Assembly (NCBI GenBank): GCA_036365455.1
Contig: JAWQUS010000010.1
Span: forward strand, 22,120,501-22,184,500
Length of the DNA: 64,000 nucleotides
Reading direction: 5' to 3'
DNA from: Macrosoma leucophasiata
Taxonomy: Eukaryota; Arthropoda; Insecta; Lepidoptera; Hedylidae
Part shown: positions 9,986 to 21,419 of the stretch, piece after piece
Layout: every line of letters begins with the position of its first letter
Position numbering within the stretch: the first letter of the stretch is position 1
Notes under the pieces: generated by a model
Database searches by the model: none
Seen by the model: only the letters and a program-made list of their open reading frames with translations
What the model was told of the DNA's origin: nothing
Program-made: the position numbers and the translations under genes

Positions 9986-10795
9986 GTGGCATTTAAGTTT
10001 TGCGTGTACAGTACTTCAGATTACACACATTGCTTTCAGTGGATTTTTTTTGAACTTGAAATATCTTCATAATCATTTAGGTTATGTCTGCTGTCATGGC
10101 TAGTCCAGCTTAATGTAATAGATAAGTCAGTTAACCAAAGAATCTGTATCGAAGCCCAAGGCATTTCTTGCAAGTTCAATGCCATGGGTAAGCATTACAC
10201 GATGGTCACTTCTCATATTATATTAAAAACTGAATAGTAGTTCGCCGCATACTTTCTAGTCAAGGAAGCACTCGCGTGTTGTGAGCGCCAGGAAGACCTT
10301 AATTTTATCATAAGTTGCTCACGGTCTAATAAGTTTGTCCTTTTCACTATTATAGGTAGAATCATTGGTATATTTATCTCAATGTTTCTTGAAAACTATT
10401 TGCAGCTGATAATCAATGTAATTTTCATATTTGTGTCTATAATTGTTTTCATTAAAAGTTCTAGAACTTTTATTGAAATAGCAGCAAGGGCAAATAAAAT
10501 GAATATTTGTTAACTGTGTTAACACACAGTCAAGATCGTTGGTTGTGAAAGGTTTCATGGACAACTTATTAGGCTGTATTTGTAATAATTGTATAAATTA
10601 CAATAGTAGAACGTTATATTAATTACTTTCCCAATGTAATGGATTCACGGTCCCGTGTTTAATTCGTTCTCGACACTTGAAATGAAATCTGTTGTCCAGA
10701 TGATTTGATAGACAAATACTGGATCTCTTACATGTTCTATGTAGTTTAGAGATCTCAGAACAGACTTTGAGATTGCAAGTCAATAATTCATTGAT

Positions 10796-13700
10796 CATCA
10801 TCATCATCATCATTTCAGCCAAAAGACGTCCACTGCTGGACAAAGGCCTCCCCCAAAGAATGCCACAACGAACGGTCCTGGGCCGCCCTCATCCAACGAT
10901 TGCCCGCGACCTTCACCAGGTCGTCGGTCCACCTCGTGGGGGGCCTGCCTACGCTTCGTCTTCCGGTACGCGGTCGCCACTCTAGAACTCTTCTGCCCCA
11001 ACGGCCGTCAGTTCTGCGAGCTATGTGCCCTGCCCACTGCCACTTGAGTTTCGCTATTCGATGGGCTATGTCGGTTACTTTAGTTCTCATGCGGATCTCC
11101 TCATTTCTGATTCGATCTCGCAGAGTAACTCCGAGCATAGCCCTCTCCATCGCTCTCTGAGTGACCTTGAGCCTTCTTATGAGGCCCATAGTGAGCGACC
11201 ACGTTTCTGTTCCGTATGTCATCACTGGCAACACACACTGGTCAAAGACCTTCTTCTTCAGACACTGCGGTAAATTGGACGAGAAGATATAACGCAGCTT
11301 CCCGAACGCAGCCCATCCGAGTTGGATTCGGCGATTGACCTCTTTCTCGAAGTTGGACCTACCTAACTGGACCGTTTGTCCCAGGTATACGTAATCGTCA
11401 ACAACTTCGAGTGTAGTACCCTCGACCATAACAGGAGTGGGCGTAACAAGGACATTCGACATAATCTTCGTCTTGTCCATGTTCATTTTAAGGCCCACTC
11501 GTTGGGAGGCCCTACTGAGGCCATTGAGCATTGTGCCAAGGTCTTCCAGGGTCTCAGCCATGACTACGATATCATCCGCAAATCGGAGGTGGGAGATGTA
11601 CTCGCCGTTAATGTTGATGCCGAGTCCGTTCCAGTCCAGAAGCTTGAAGACATCTTCCAATGCAGCGGTGAACAGTTTCGGAGATATGACATCTCCCTGT
11701 CTCACACCTCGCTGCAGTTGGATAGGTTTCGAGTTCTGGTCCTGAAGGCGAACCGACATAGTGGCGTTTTCGTACAAGCTCCTTAGCACCTCGATGTATC
11801 GGTAGTCGACTTGGCACCTCTGGAGTGACTGTAGCACAGCCCAAATCTCGACCGAATCGAAGGCTTTCTCATAGTCCACAAACGCTAGACAGAGGGGCTG
11901 GTTATACTCTTCTGTCTTCTGTATAACCTGCCGCAGCGTGTGTATGTGGTCTATGGTGCTAAAACCTTTACGGAACCCGGCTTGTTCGGGAGGCTGGAAG
12001 TCGTCGAGTCTGCGAGATAGACGGTTCGTAACCACTCTCGAAAACAGCTTGTAGACGTGACTTAGAAGTGCGATGGGCCTATAATTTTTAAGAAGGGTAT
12101 TGTCGCCTTTCTTAAAGAACAGTACCACCACACTTCTGTGCCACGCCTGTGGCGTTTTTCCCTCGGATATGACGGAATTGAACATCAACTGAAGAGCTTC
12201 TAATACTGGCCTTCCGCCCGCTTTCAGGAGTTCAGCAGTGATTCCGTCATCACCCGGCGCCCTGTTGTTTTTGAGCTGTTTGAGAGCCGTGCTAATCTCG
12301 TCTAGACTGACGTCCGGGATATCTTCGGTGTAGTGTCGGGTCAGTCCGGCTCTAGGATCTGCTGCCGGACTGTTAACAGGTGGTCGTGCTGTCGTGTATA
12401 ACTGTCCGTAAAACCGTTCGATCTCTTCTGCAAGCTCAGGTTTCGACGATACGATTCTGTTGTCCTCTGTCTTCAGCTTAGTGAGACGGCTTTGCCCTAA
12501 GGACAGATCTTTGGCGAACACTTTAGAGCCCTTGTGCTGCTCTATGGCTGCTTTAATACTATCAGTATTAAAGTGCCGAAGGTCGCGAGTCAATGACTTC
12601 GAGATCTGTCTGTTGAGCCGCCTGTACACTAAAGCATCTTCAGAGGACTTCAGAACCATACCGCGCCTCTCCTCCATAAGCTTGAGAGTTGGGCTGGAGA
12701 TCTTTTTGGTTTTATTCGTAGGGCGGGTCTTGAAAAACTTAGAGCCCGCCGTACGGACAGTTTCCACGAACCTGTTATTGTAATCGTCCACATCTACGCA
12801 CTCACTCAGGCCTTCGAAGCGATTTTGTAGCTCGAGTTGAAAGCTCTCGGGGTTTTGGATTTGGGCAGGTGCTGGGCGGAGCGTAGACTTCATTAGTCGG
12901 GATCTTTCGATCTTGACCTTTATATTCAGTGTGCCTCTTACCAATCGGTGATCACTCCCGGTTTTTACCGAATTGATCACAGAGACATCACTGAATATAT
13001 GCCGCCTCGTGGACATAATGAAGTCTATCTCATTTTTAGTCGCACCATCAGGACTGATCCAGGTCCACTTCCGGCACTCCCGCTTCTTGAAGAAAGAGTT
13101 CATCATGAAGAGGCTCTCTTTCTCCATGAAGTCAGCCAGAGTCTGGCCCCTGGTGTTTCGTTGCCCATATCCAAATCGTCCCATTTTCAGCTCATGATCA
13201 CCTCGAACGCCCAATTTCGCGTTGAAATCCCCCATGACAACGTTGTAGTGGGTCTTCGAACTATGTATGGCTCTGGAAATGTCCTCATACATAGTTTCTA
13301 CCTCATCATCGGAGTGTGCGGAGGTTGGGGCGTAGACCTGTATGACCTTCAGCGAATACCGTTTGGTTATTCTGAGTATAAGGTACGCCACTCTCGACGA
13401 CACACTCTCGATCTTGACAACGTTGTTCACGAGGGACTTGTGGACGATAAACCCGACACCACCTTGGGACAGTTGGTCGCCCTCCCGGAAATAGAGCAGG
13501 TTACCAGACTTGAGGGTTATCGAGTCCTCCCCCTGTCTTCGGACTTCCGATAACCCTACAATGTGCCACCGTAACCCGCTCAATTCTTCCTCCAGTTCCA
13601 TGACTTTCTCGTCAGTCCGCAGCGTCCGTACGTTGTATGTTGCCAGGGCCAGTTGTCGTCGGGTGTGGTACCCTGGCATCTCCCGGTGATTCTTAGCACC

Positions 13701-14003
13701 CCCTGCCCCGCCGTTACCATGACCGGTACCACCATGGTCAGGAATAGCGAAGCTACCGGGGACTAGGGGCCGTTGTGTGTGAATCATTGGGGTGATTTGC
13801 CATAATCGCCACGCTTGGCATGCGGATTGGCGATCGCAGTGGCGGCAATTTTATCACGGGACGCTGCTGCCCATCCCGGATACTCCTACCGCCATGGTTT
13901 GACCGCCATTGTTCGGTTGACTGACTGCACTAGAGGAAGAATTCCCTCCACTAGAAGAGAATTCTTCCGCTAGCGGGCGATGGGGTCGTCACATCCCGAC
14001 GCC
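10796..14003 (-). mobile_element. Full-length RTE-clade non-LTR retrotransposon
   Basis: The element is 3.2 kb, flanked by an 11-bp direct duplication AATTCATTGAT (10785-10795 and 14004-14014). It reads on the - strand. A 5' region of about 216 bp precedes the ORF. The 3' end is only about 19 nt past the stop and consists of a TGA/ATG triplet repeat. Short size, one ORF with an endonuclease followed by a reverse transcriptase, almost no 3' UTR and a microsatellite tail fit the RTE clade. The intact ORF and clean duplication point to a recent insertion. Diverged 3' fragments of relatives lie at about 21515-22062, 36384-36475 and 48540-48600. Confidence 0.93.
10815..13787 (-). CDS. RTE ORF: apurinic endonuclease plus reverse transcriptase
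   Basis: A 990-aa uninterrupted ORF. An exonuclease-endonuclease-phosphatase domain occupies about residues 45-300, with TYNVRTLR, GLSEVRRQ, GDFNAKLG and, at its end, TGSDHRLVRGTL. A reverse transcriptase follows at about 480-780, with NYRPIALLSHVYKL, AFVDYEKAFDS, GVRQGDVISPKLF and the catalytic FADDIVVMAE. The C-terminal region has GHIARRTDGRWGRRVLEW and GRPPTRWTDDL, common in RTE/CR1-type elements. The protein nicks target DNA and copies its RNA there. The first ATG was taken as start; an in-frame downstream start is possible. Opposite-strand ORFs here, such as 12948-13553, are shadows. Confidence 0.95.
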   Translation of the reverse strand: MIHTQRPLVPGSFAIPDHGGTGHGNGGAGGAKNHREMPGYHTRRQLALATYNVRTLRTDEKVMELEEELSGLRWHIVGLSEVRRQGEDSITLKSGNLLYFREGDQLSQGGVGFIVHKSLVNNVVKIESVSSRVAYLILRITKRYSLKVIQVYAPTSAHSDDEVETMYEDISRAIHSSKTHYNVVMGDFNAKLGVRGDHELKMGRFGYGQRNTRGQTLADFMEKESLFMMNSFFKKRECRKWTWISPDGATKNEIDFIMSTRRHIFSDVSVINSVKTGSDHRLVRGTLNIKVKIERSRLMKSTLRPAPAQIQNPESFQLELQNRFEGLSECVDVDDYNNRFVETVRTAGSKFFKTRPTNKTKKISSPTLKLMEERRGMVLKSSEDALVYRRLNRQISKSLTRDLRHFNTDSIKAAIEQHKGSKVFAKDLSLGQSRLTKLKTEDNRIVSSKPELAEEIERFYGQLYTTARPPVNSPAADPRAGLTRHYTEDIPDVSLDEISTALKQLKNNRAPGDDGITAELLKAGGRPVLEALQLMFNSVISEGKTPQAWHRSVVVLFFKKGDNTLLKNYRPIALLSHVYKLFSRVVTNRLSRRLDDFQPPEQAGFRKGFSTIDHIHTLRQVIQKTEEYNQPLCLAFVDYEKAFDSVEIWAVLQSLQRCQVDYRYIEVLRSLYENATMSVRLQDQNSKPIQLQRGVRQGDVISPKLFTAALEDVFKLLDWNGLGININGEYISHLRFADDIVVMAETLEDLGTMLNGLSRASQRVGLKMNMDKTKIMSNVLVTPTPVMVEGTTLEVVDDYVYLGQTVQLGRSNFEKEVNRRIQLGWAAFGKLRYIFSSNLPQCLKKKVFDQCVLPVMTYGTETWSLTMGLIRRLKVTQRAMERAMLGVTLRDRIRNEEIRMRTKVTDIAHRIAKLKWQWAGHIARRTDGRWGRRVLEWRPRTGRRSVGRPPTRWTDDLVKVAGNRWMRAAQDRSLWHSLGEAFVQQWTSFG

Positions 14004-14939
14004 AATTCATTGATACATGCCTGAAATTCACAGTTCCATAATCACAATAACCTTTCTAGTCACTCGTACGCTAGTTGACCAAACTGATGGGAGTGATTTT
14101 AAGGGTGGGAACCTGCGAATAAATGATTGAGAAGAAGTGTGAATCTTTCACAAAGTATAGTTTAAAAATGGCACCAAAGGGTGTGCTTTAGAAAAATACC
14201 AATTCGCACTTAGCTTAATTCGCAGTTAGTCCACTCTCAATAGACAGCCAACGCATTGAGCATACTAACTTTGGGGACAATATTATGGGACTGTTCAGAA
14301 TAATTAAGATCTTACAAAAAAGGGGATCGAAAGACAAATAAGTTGTTAAGCGAGTAAAGAAAAGACGCCATTTTATCTGAATGCCAGATGTATTTTATTA
14401 TGGCAGATGAGGGCAGTCACAAGTAAATTAAAGTGCTCTGGCCGAAATGCTAAAATTAAAACAAAATGGCTGTTTATAAGTTCGAGCTGACAAGATTACA
14501 AAGTTTTGTAAGATCTTAGTTTTTCTAAACACAGCCAATTTTTATATCTGATTACACTTCTTACTTATCGTCAGATTTAACAAATGAAATTCACAAAACG
14601 AGAAAATAATGCTTGTTAATACATTGTACATAAATTGGGTATCTAATGTTAATAACCAAGTATTATTGACCTTTGAAATAAAAAAGGTACACTTTGTATA
14701 TAATATCATAGTAATAATATAAGGAATTTATTTATTTTTTTAAAAGCACTGCAATATTCTCTATTAATGTCTTAGATTGAGCACAAAACTCACCAAAGAT
14801 TGTAAGAGCACATTTGGTTCGCTGTTAGTGGCTATCAACTTGATGACAATCGATGTACATAATAGGCCCGCTAATGCTTGATGCGTTTGGTCCATTTCCA
14901 ATGGAGATTTCCAAATTCGAAAACGTATACAGGGTTAAT

Positions 14940-15305
14940 TTAAATAAGCGCATCAAGTCTTGCAGGCAGCCTCTCTAGATCAATCCGAACAACATTTGTT
15001 TTACAACTTTTTACAAATCTTGATAAATAACCCAAAAAAAAAAAATAAAAAAAATGTTTTGAAAAGTTCAAAAGAGCATTGCCGCCGCTGCGTCACCTCG
15101 CAACCCCGCTCCCCGCTACGAGTGGGGATATTTGCCTAGGCAAAGGTGCGTGGCATACCTACCCTAAGAGTAAATGCCAGTTTAGAGGCAAAAAAATATT
15201 TAAGTATGATATTTTTTTTTAAACTATGAATTTTAAAAAGTCGTAGAACAAATGTTGTTGCGATTGATGTAGAGAAATTGCCTGCAAGAGGTGATGCGGT
15301 AATTA
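14940..15305. mobile_element. Foldback element with GC-rich core
   Basis: Arms of about 60 bp (14940-15005 and 15242-15305) are imperfect inverted repeats sharing TCTTGCAGGCA/TTGCCTGCAAGA and AACAACATTTGTT/AACAAATGTTGTT. The core near 15080-15170 is GC-rich (GCCGCCGCTGCGTCACC). No ORF. Confidence 0.6.
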
Positions 15306-18300
15306 CCATGTATACACGGTGAAATTTTATTACTTGTTTTCCCGCACCAAAAGTAAATTTGTCTTAGTAATTATGTCTTAATGAAATATATCATATACTT
15401 TTTTTTTATATATATATAAAAAAAAAGTATACTTCTTAAGGCAAATGTTTTTGCCGCCGGAAAACAACCACTAAAATTTCACCCTGAATATTTTTACCTG
15501 TCGCTAGTCCAATAATAATATGCTGTTCAACACATACATTAATTATATTCTTAAATTATCGATTATGAAATCTATTACTCGCCGGTACAGCGCAGGCTCT
15601 GCCTACCCTCAGGATTCTACATATCGAATAACTTAGTTTTCAGAGGAGTATTTGATCATTTCATTAATCAAACCTATAACTAGTAAGTACATACTATTTT
15701 GATGTTACCCTGCGGTCGAGACAAGTCTAGCATAAAAATCGCTACGTACTAAGCAATGTTTACGAGCCTTCACATTGTAAACACTTAATTGATATCTCGT
15801 TTATTTTCTGTGTCTTTTTTACGTTTTGCTTGCATTCAAGCGATGCAGTAAGCAATATAACCAGATTCGCTTGGACTATTTTATATTGGACTATATATAC
15901 AGTAATATTAATTCGCAGTGAGTTGTTCCTAGGATGGCTCGTTACTAGATTAAAATTGAATAAAGTATTTAAAAAATTCTAACGTCTCATTCAGATCTAT
16001 TTTTGTCACAAATTAATTTCTCTATAAAACAAGGGTATTATCAAAATTATGTCAGCTTTTCCAAATGTAAAATTTTTCTGTAGTATGATGCCCTATGGTG
16101 AAAATATGACTATAGTCATTTGTATAGATACAAACAAAGATTTGATTAGAACATATTTTTATTTATATTTCGTAGCGATTTTCTCGCTGGATCAAGACCA
16201 AGTTGGCCTAAGTCGTAGGATGTTGTTTAATGTAGCTGTAAAGTAGTCATTAATTGTAAGTTTTACATGTTTATTATCACACGGTGTCTAAATTAGTACC
16301 AAAGCGCGTTGCAATTTCAATACAATTACATATTGTGGTGTAATTAGCCCCGGGTTGTAGCGGATTTAATGTTTTGAACATTTATTCGAATATACTGTAT
16401 AGGTTTTTTTTTGTTCGAGGCTTGAGAACTGTTGACTAGTGTCATCACTTGTTGGGCGCGATTACTAAGGTCTATCAAAAATGTATGTTGCAAATTATTT
16501 TTTGTTGATTTTTTAGGTTTCTTGTTCCATTAAGTGATAGCGCTTTAATAGTGACAAGAATCTAAAACGTCCATTCCACACTCACGCCAGCGTCATGCAA
16601 TTCCATCAGCACGAATGATGTTGGCTGAATAGAATATTTTTTTACATATCTAAAATCTTAATGCAATCATCAGTCACCGCATTACGTGAATTTAGACGGT
16701 AGGTTATCCATCAGTTACTGGTGAAACTGACAGCAAAATCTATCGTCTAATAGACACCCTAACAAATCACCGGCTTCAACATGCACATTCAACAAAATAG
16801 GGACGGTCGAACCATCCTACAGTTCCTTAATCTGTTGCTGAATTTTCAAATAAAATATTGCCACGATGTCTTATGTTCCCGAGACTCGAACCAACAATAT
16901 TATATTATTATATTCAACGCTCGTTGATATGGTCGAATAGGTATCCACATATTTATATTTTTGTATTCGATAATAAATGCAAAGAATTTACTGCCTTTGT
17001 TGTTGCCTTATGACACTTTACCTCGGATTGCTACGTTATTTGGTAAAAAAAAAACGTACGGTTGTGTTTCAGAGCAAATAAGTGTTAGGAGATGTTGTGA
17101 ATGGTTTAGAGTACACCTAACCATGACTGTCCATTGTGTATCATGTGAAACAACACGTTAAATTAATAAAAATATCGACAATAGCGTTGCTCTCTCTGGG
17201 ATTACTGCATATTTTTGTAAAAAAAGATGTAATTGTCTATAATTGTGACTTGTACGTAGTTTAGACTGCAATAGTGTTCGATTCGGCAATACGTTTTATT
17301 ACAATAGTTGCCAAACTTACGCCTTTATAGTTTGAATGGAGGTGTGTATGGAGAAAAAGTAAAGAATTCACATTTTATAAATTGATTTGTATTCATTGTC
17401 CCTCTTTCTTGTATCTATTAAAATCTGTTCGATTGCGATAAACGTTTTTGTTACATTCTGTGTATGTATTATTTTGTTAATATTGTGTATGTTTTTCGTG
17501 CATTTTATCACTTCAAGCATTTTATGTTTAATTGATCGATGTAACGCAATTCGACGTTACGTAGCACGCTAATTGCACTTGTTGGAAGTTAAATAAAGGC
17601 GTATAAGATTGGCGATTTGTATCACATAATATATATTAGAGCAAACGCTACTTGTAATAAATGAATGTATTCCCAGAGTAAGCTTACCAGTGCCTACATA
17701 TTAAAAAAGAAATAGTTTATTTTTGAAGATTTAATATAAAAAATGTCTGTCTTCAAATTGCCTTGATTATATTATTTATTGTCTCGAATGATATCGCATT
17801 CGACATTATTTTTGTCGATTATTATCGAGAATGTTATTAATATTTTTGCATTATGTACTCGTGGGAATTGCACTAGAGTTAGATAGATGTCTATGAATGT
17901 CGTGCCCGATGCGAACGACGATCTGACTAGTGGTGGACGTCTGTTTAGTGCGCCTTCGTCGTGAACAGACAAGGTCGTCGAAGTGTGTCATGCCATTTAG
18001 TAAGAATGTCGTTCGTATTATAAATGTTCGTATATCCGCGTTCTTAACAATGTATCCGTAAGTGTTAAGGTATTTATGAGTGTCTTGATAAAAAGCAGGC
18101 GAGCTGTCGCTAACTGCTTCCATTTTGGTGATATGTTTATTTAATTTATTGGTAGGTACTAGGTACCTACTTATTCACAGTCGTCGAAAGTTTTCTCTGA
18201 TTTTATGAAAATTTAATCAGAAAGTTGACTATATCAAGGAATATTGCTCTAACTTACACCTTCGTAGTAAAAGTATTTTATTTTGCTAAAGATATGCTAT

Positions 18301-18902
18301 AGGAAATGGCGGCGGTTAGCTACAGTGCTCGTTTGGAGTCGAGCTTATCTTTTATACCAGGCTAGTTAAGGTATATTTATTTGTTCCATTATCAGATGTT
18401 TAAATTGAGCAACGAATTTTTTCAACTGCACTCCTGTAGCTTTCATACGCTTGCTGGGTCAAGTAGCATCAAAGTGTCTGCGTCCAGCTCTATGTTATTG
18501 TAATTTAATTCAATTATCAACAGGAAGTCTCTACTTTAATTTATTTTTAAAGTTTTGGTATATATTGAAGTTGATGTGATGTTAGTTCCTGTTCATTTTA
18601 TTGTATTAGATAAGTCTTGTTTAGTTGCCTACTATGTATGCTTATGAGTTGGAAATTTTTGTTCTTTATATTTCGTTACACCTTAGATTAGTATCACCCA
18701 TTTTTCGTAAATGTCACTATCACTGTTTGTCTCTTGGTTTTATTGTAAAAATATTTCTTTTTTTGTAGTAAATCTAGTCAGTGTACACAGGAGTGTGGGG
18801 TGAAAAGTCTGGAGTGACTGTTAGCTGTAAGTAACATATTAATGTATTGTTGTGTCTCGGCCGGGGACGGTCTGATTGTAACGGGAACGATGTAATGTCG
18901 GA

Positions 18903-18908
18903 AATAAA
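18903..18908 (+). promoter_or_regulatory. Candidate polyadenylation signal
   Basis: AATAAA in GGAAATAAACTAGT, followed within about 25 nt by a GT-rich stretch TTGTTGTTTC. This is the best-formed poly(A) context in the repeat-poor region, about 12 kb beyond the Rfx stop. Assignment to a transcript is speculative. Confidence 0.3.
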
Positions 18909-19074
18909 CTAGTCATGTGTTTACATTGTTGTTTCATTATATTCCGCACAAATCTGTTCATCGAATGGCAAAGGAAATCCAGACTTCGCCAATATGAATA
19001 GGGTTCGATCCACGCACCAATCGTACAATATACACGGTTCGATACAAGCCCAAATGAGCCTATACCTGCCTCCT

Positions 19075-19280
19075 GGATGTTTAAATGTGTGCGTGAATTT
19101 GTTTCTGTATTTTGTTAGTCATGGTGTGAGTTTCGTAGTAATAGACGATTTTTGTAGTGTGCGTGTGTGTCGCACGCATTTTCCCCCGCAAAAAATGAGA
19201 CTGTTTTGCATCGGTAATACACGCTATGGCTACTCCCTCTCCGGTCCGCCGTGACCGGTGGGCAACACACAACACAGAGG
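19075..19280 (-). mobile_element. MITE family E, copy 1
   Basis: Shares ATAGACGATTTTTGTAGTGT and CATCGGTAATACACGCTATG with copies at 33205 and 41886. The expected AGAGCAACG outer end is degenerate here (GGGCAACACAC). Confidence 0.6.
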
Positions 19281-19599
19281 TGTGTGTACAACGACATTTA
19301 TAGGTTTAGGTATACCAAGTGTGGGGTTGTGCCAGCCCAGCCCAATCTAGGATTACAAATAAAACAATCATATTTCTCATAATAAATATTATTTCAAACA
19401 TCCCACATTAGCCTAGTTAATGTACAGATCGAACCGGCAATGGACGAATACAAATTAAAATAATATTTACAGAGAAGGAACTAAACATGCGGATTGAATC
19501 GCACCGTGGCGTGGGAACGTGTTACAAGCCACATGGGATACAATACATTACAGTACCTTTACACTGAGCTCATACCTCCTAAAGACGACGTGTTAGTTA

Positions 19600-19779
19600 T
19601 CTATAATATAAAAATAAGTCGGGTTTTCCTTCCTGACGCTATAACTCCGGAACGCACAAACCGATTTTCACGGTTTTGCATTCGTTGGAAAGGTTTCGAG
19701 CTCCGTGAGGTTTATAGCAAAGAAAATTCAGGATTATAAAACGATATCCACGCGGGCGAAGCCGCGGGCAACAGCTAGT
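19600..19779 (+). mobile_element. Helitron-like unit, first of a tandem pair
   Basis: Starts TCTATAATATAAAAATAAGT, contains AACCGATTTTCACGG and ends GCCGCGGGCAACAGCTAGT. Confidence 0.7.
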
Positions 19780-19942
19780 CTATAATATAAAAATAAGTTG
19801 GGTTTTCCTTCCTGACGCTATAACTCCAAAACGCACTAACCGATTTCCACGGTTTTGCATTCGTTGGAAAGGTCTCGGGCTCCGTGAGGTTTATAGCAAA
19901 ATAACGACATCCACGCGAGCGAAGCCACGGGCAACAGCTAGT
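19780..19942 (+). mobile_element. Helitron-like unit, second of a tandem pair
   Basis: Head-to-tail with the previous unit with no spacer. About 90 percent alike by eye; it has ACTAACCGATTTCCACGG and ends GCCACGGGCAACAGCTAGT. The tandem arrangement resembles Helitron end-bypass arrays. Confidence 0.7.
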
Positions 19943-21270
19943 TTTTTATAAAACAATAAACTGAAAAAAATAGCACTTCTGCTACTTTGTAGGTAAATGC
20001 TATATCTGATCAAAATGGTGACAGTATTATATTAATGCGAGTGCGCAAATAATAAATAATAGTGTTATTTTTTTATTCGCATTTTAAGTATCTGATATCA
20101 AATGCGGATACCGCGGTCATCTCTAGGAGCTATGAAGCTGATTTAATATTTATATACAAATCCTTCGACTGTTATAATTAAATCTTACTCCACAACTTGA
20201 TCCCAAATTAACAGCGAAGTAAACAACCGAGTTACAAAAATCTAAAGACGTAACAGTCAATTTTATAATTAATAATATCAATAAATATAACAATTAAAGG
20301 TAAAATTAGAAAATAATTAGCTAAAAATTGCGATATCTATGGCAGTATACATTCGGAATCAAAAAATCAAAACCGCCAAGTTCAGGAGTAAGCGAGTGCA
20401 TTACAATTATTTACTATAATAACAAAACAAGATGAATAATATATAATTCGAATAACTCGAAATTGTAAATAAAATTATGACAAATCCAGTGTCATAAGTG
20501 TATAATTAATTTACTTATACGGTGAGTCGGCGATAATATTCCATTCCTGGCGGCTACCGTGAAATTCTAAGACTAAAGTTAAAGGAACAGAATATCGTTC
20601 CATAACAGATATGTACGTGAAACATGGAGACAATCAGACATGAACGACAAAACGAAAACGAAAGCCAATTCTTTGGTACAAAACACCGTGAAAGAAAAGT
20701 AAAATTTCTGCGTTCAAATATAAAATGGATGAATGAACGAAATAACGAAAACTTCACGTCGAACCGTTTGAATTTCCGGGGGGTTACAGATCAATCTCAT
20801 TCGGTGAGGTCCCGGGAGGTGATGCGAGAGGTTCAAGCGGTACAAAGTATAGTAATTAAGCTTAGTGTCCACATGCCGGGTCGGGGCAAGCCGTATTACA
20901 ACGCAAGAAATCCGTTCGGTGGACTCGGAAAAACTGAAAGCGATATACAATATTGGTACGCAGCACCGTTATCATACCGGCTTAAAAATTGGGTAAATTG
21001 TATCAAGAGTATCTTATACAATAAAGTATTAAATATTATTTTTCGATACTGATACAGAATAAACAGTATTTAACATGCGGGCGACATCAGTCACTCTCGC
21101 GATCAAAGGAAAGTTATTATGCCAGAGAAACTTGACACATACAATAAAGTATCGTTCCGATAAAGGTATGGCTGTTATTCTAGCGTTATTTTCGGTAAAA
21201 ATTGTCGGCTCGTTGCAACCCTGCACGTATTTTCAGTGGACGCCGAGCTTGTCGCGCCTACAGCCTGGGA
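19943..21270. other. No gene seen; region downstream of the IFRD stop
   Basis: AT-rich DNA beyond the IFRD stop, so it should include that gene's 3' UTR. A TTTATT on the + strand near 20072 (AATAAA on -) is one possible poly(A) signal. A 142-aa ORF at 20624-21052 (+) shows no domain and is probably chance. Confidence 0.4.
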
Positions 21271-21340
21271 GCCTGCAGCGGCCTACAGCGGCCTGCAGCG
21301 GCCTGCAGCGGCCTGCAGCGGCCTGCAGCGGCCTACAGCG
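21271..21340 (-). repeat. 10-bp tandem repeat overlapping the IFRD stop codon
   Basis: Seven units of GCCTRCAGCG (+ strand) run head to tail. The unit nearest the gene supplies the final Ala-Leu codons and the TAG stop (21333-21335); the remaining units are 3' UTR. Confidence 0.85.
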
Positions 21341-21419
21341 CCAGCGCCGCGGAGCGCTTGTCGCGACTCTTGTTGCGCGCCAACGTGCGCGCCTTGTTCG
21401 CCGCGTTGTTCTGCAGGTG
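21333..21419 (-). CDS. IFRD1: IFRD exon 9 (C-terminal basic motif and stop)
   Basis: Acceptor TTTCTGTTGCAG. Residues 407-434, HLQNNAANKARTLARNKSR then DKRSAALAL and TAG. It matches the conserved IFRD C-terminal signature with a short lineage-specific end. Confidence 0.9.
   Translation of the reverse strand, partial: HLQNNAANKARTLARNKSRDKRSAALAL

Larger units (their letters stand above)
14015..18990. other. About 5 kb without a recognisable coding gene
   Basis: AT-rich, and less repeat-dense than the rest of the window. It contains a foldback element at 14940-15305, and AATAAA hexamers near 17591 and at 18903. Short ORFs show no domain. It could be a long 3' UTR or noncoding transcript on the + strand, but nothing in the sequence proves transcription. 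Confidence 0.5.

Noticed and set aside
12948..13553. 201-aa ORF on the + strand
   Set aside because: Antisense to the RTE endonuclease domain; no domain of its own.
20624..21052. 142-aa ORF on the + strand
   Set aside because: No recognisable domain, no codon bias, lies in the presumed IFRD 3' UTR region on the opposite strand.
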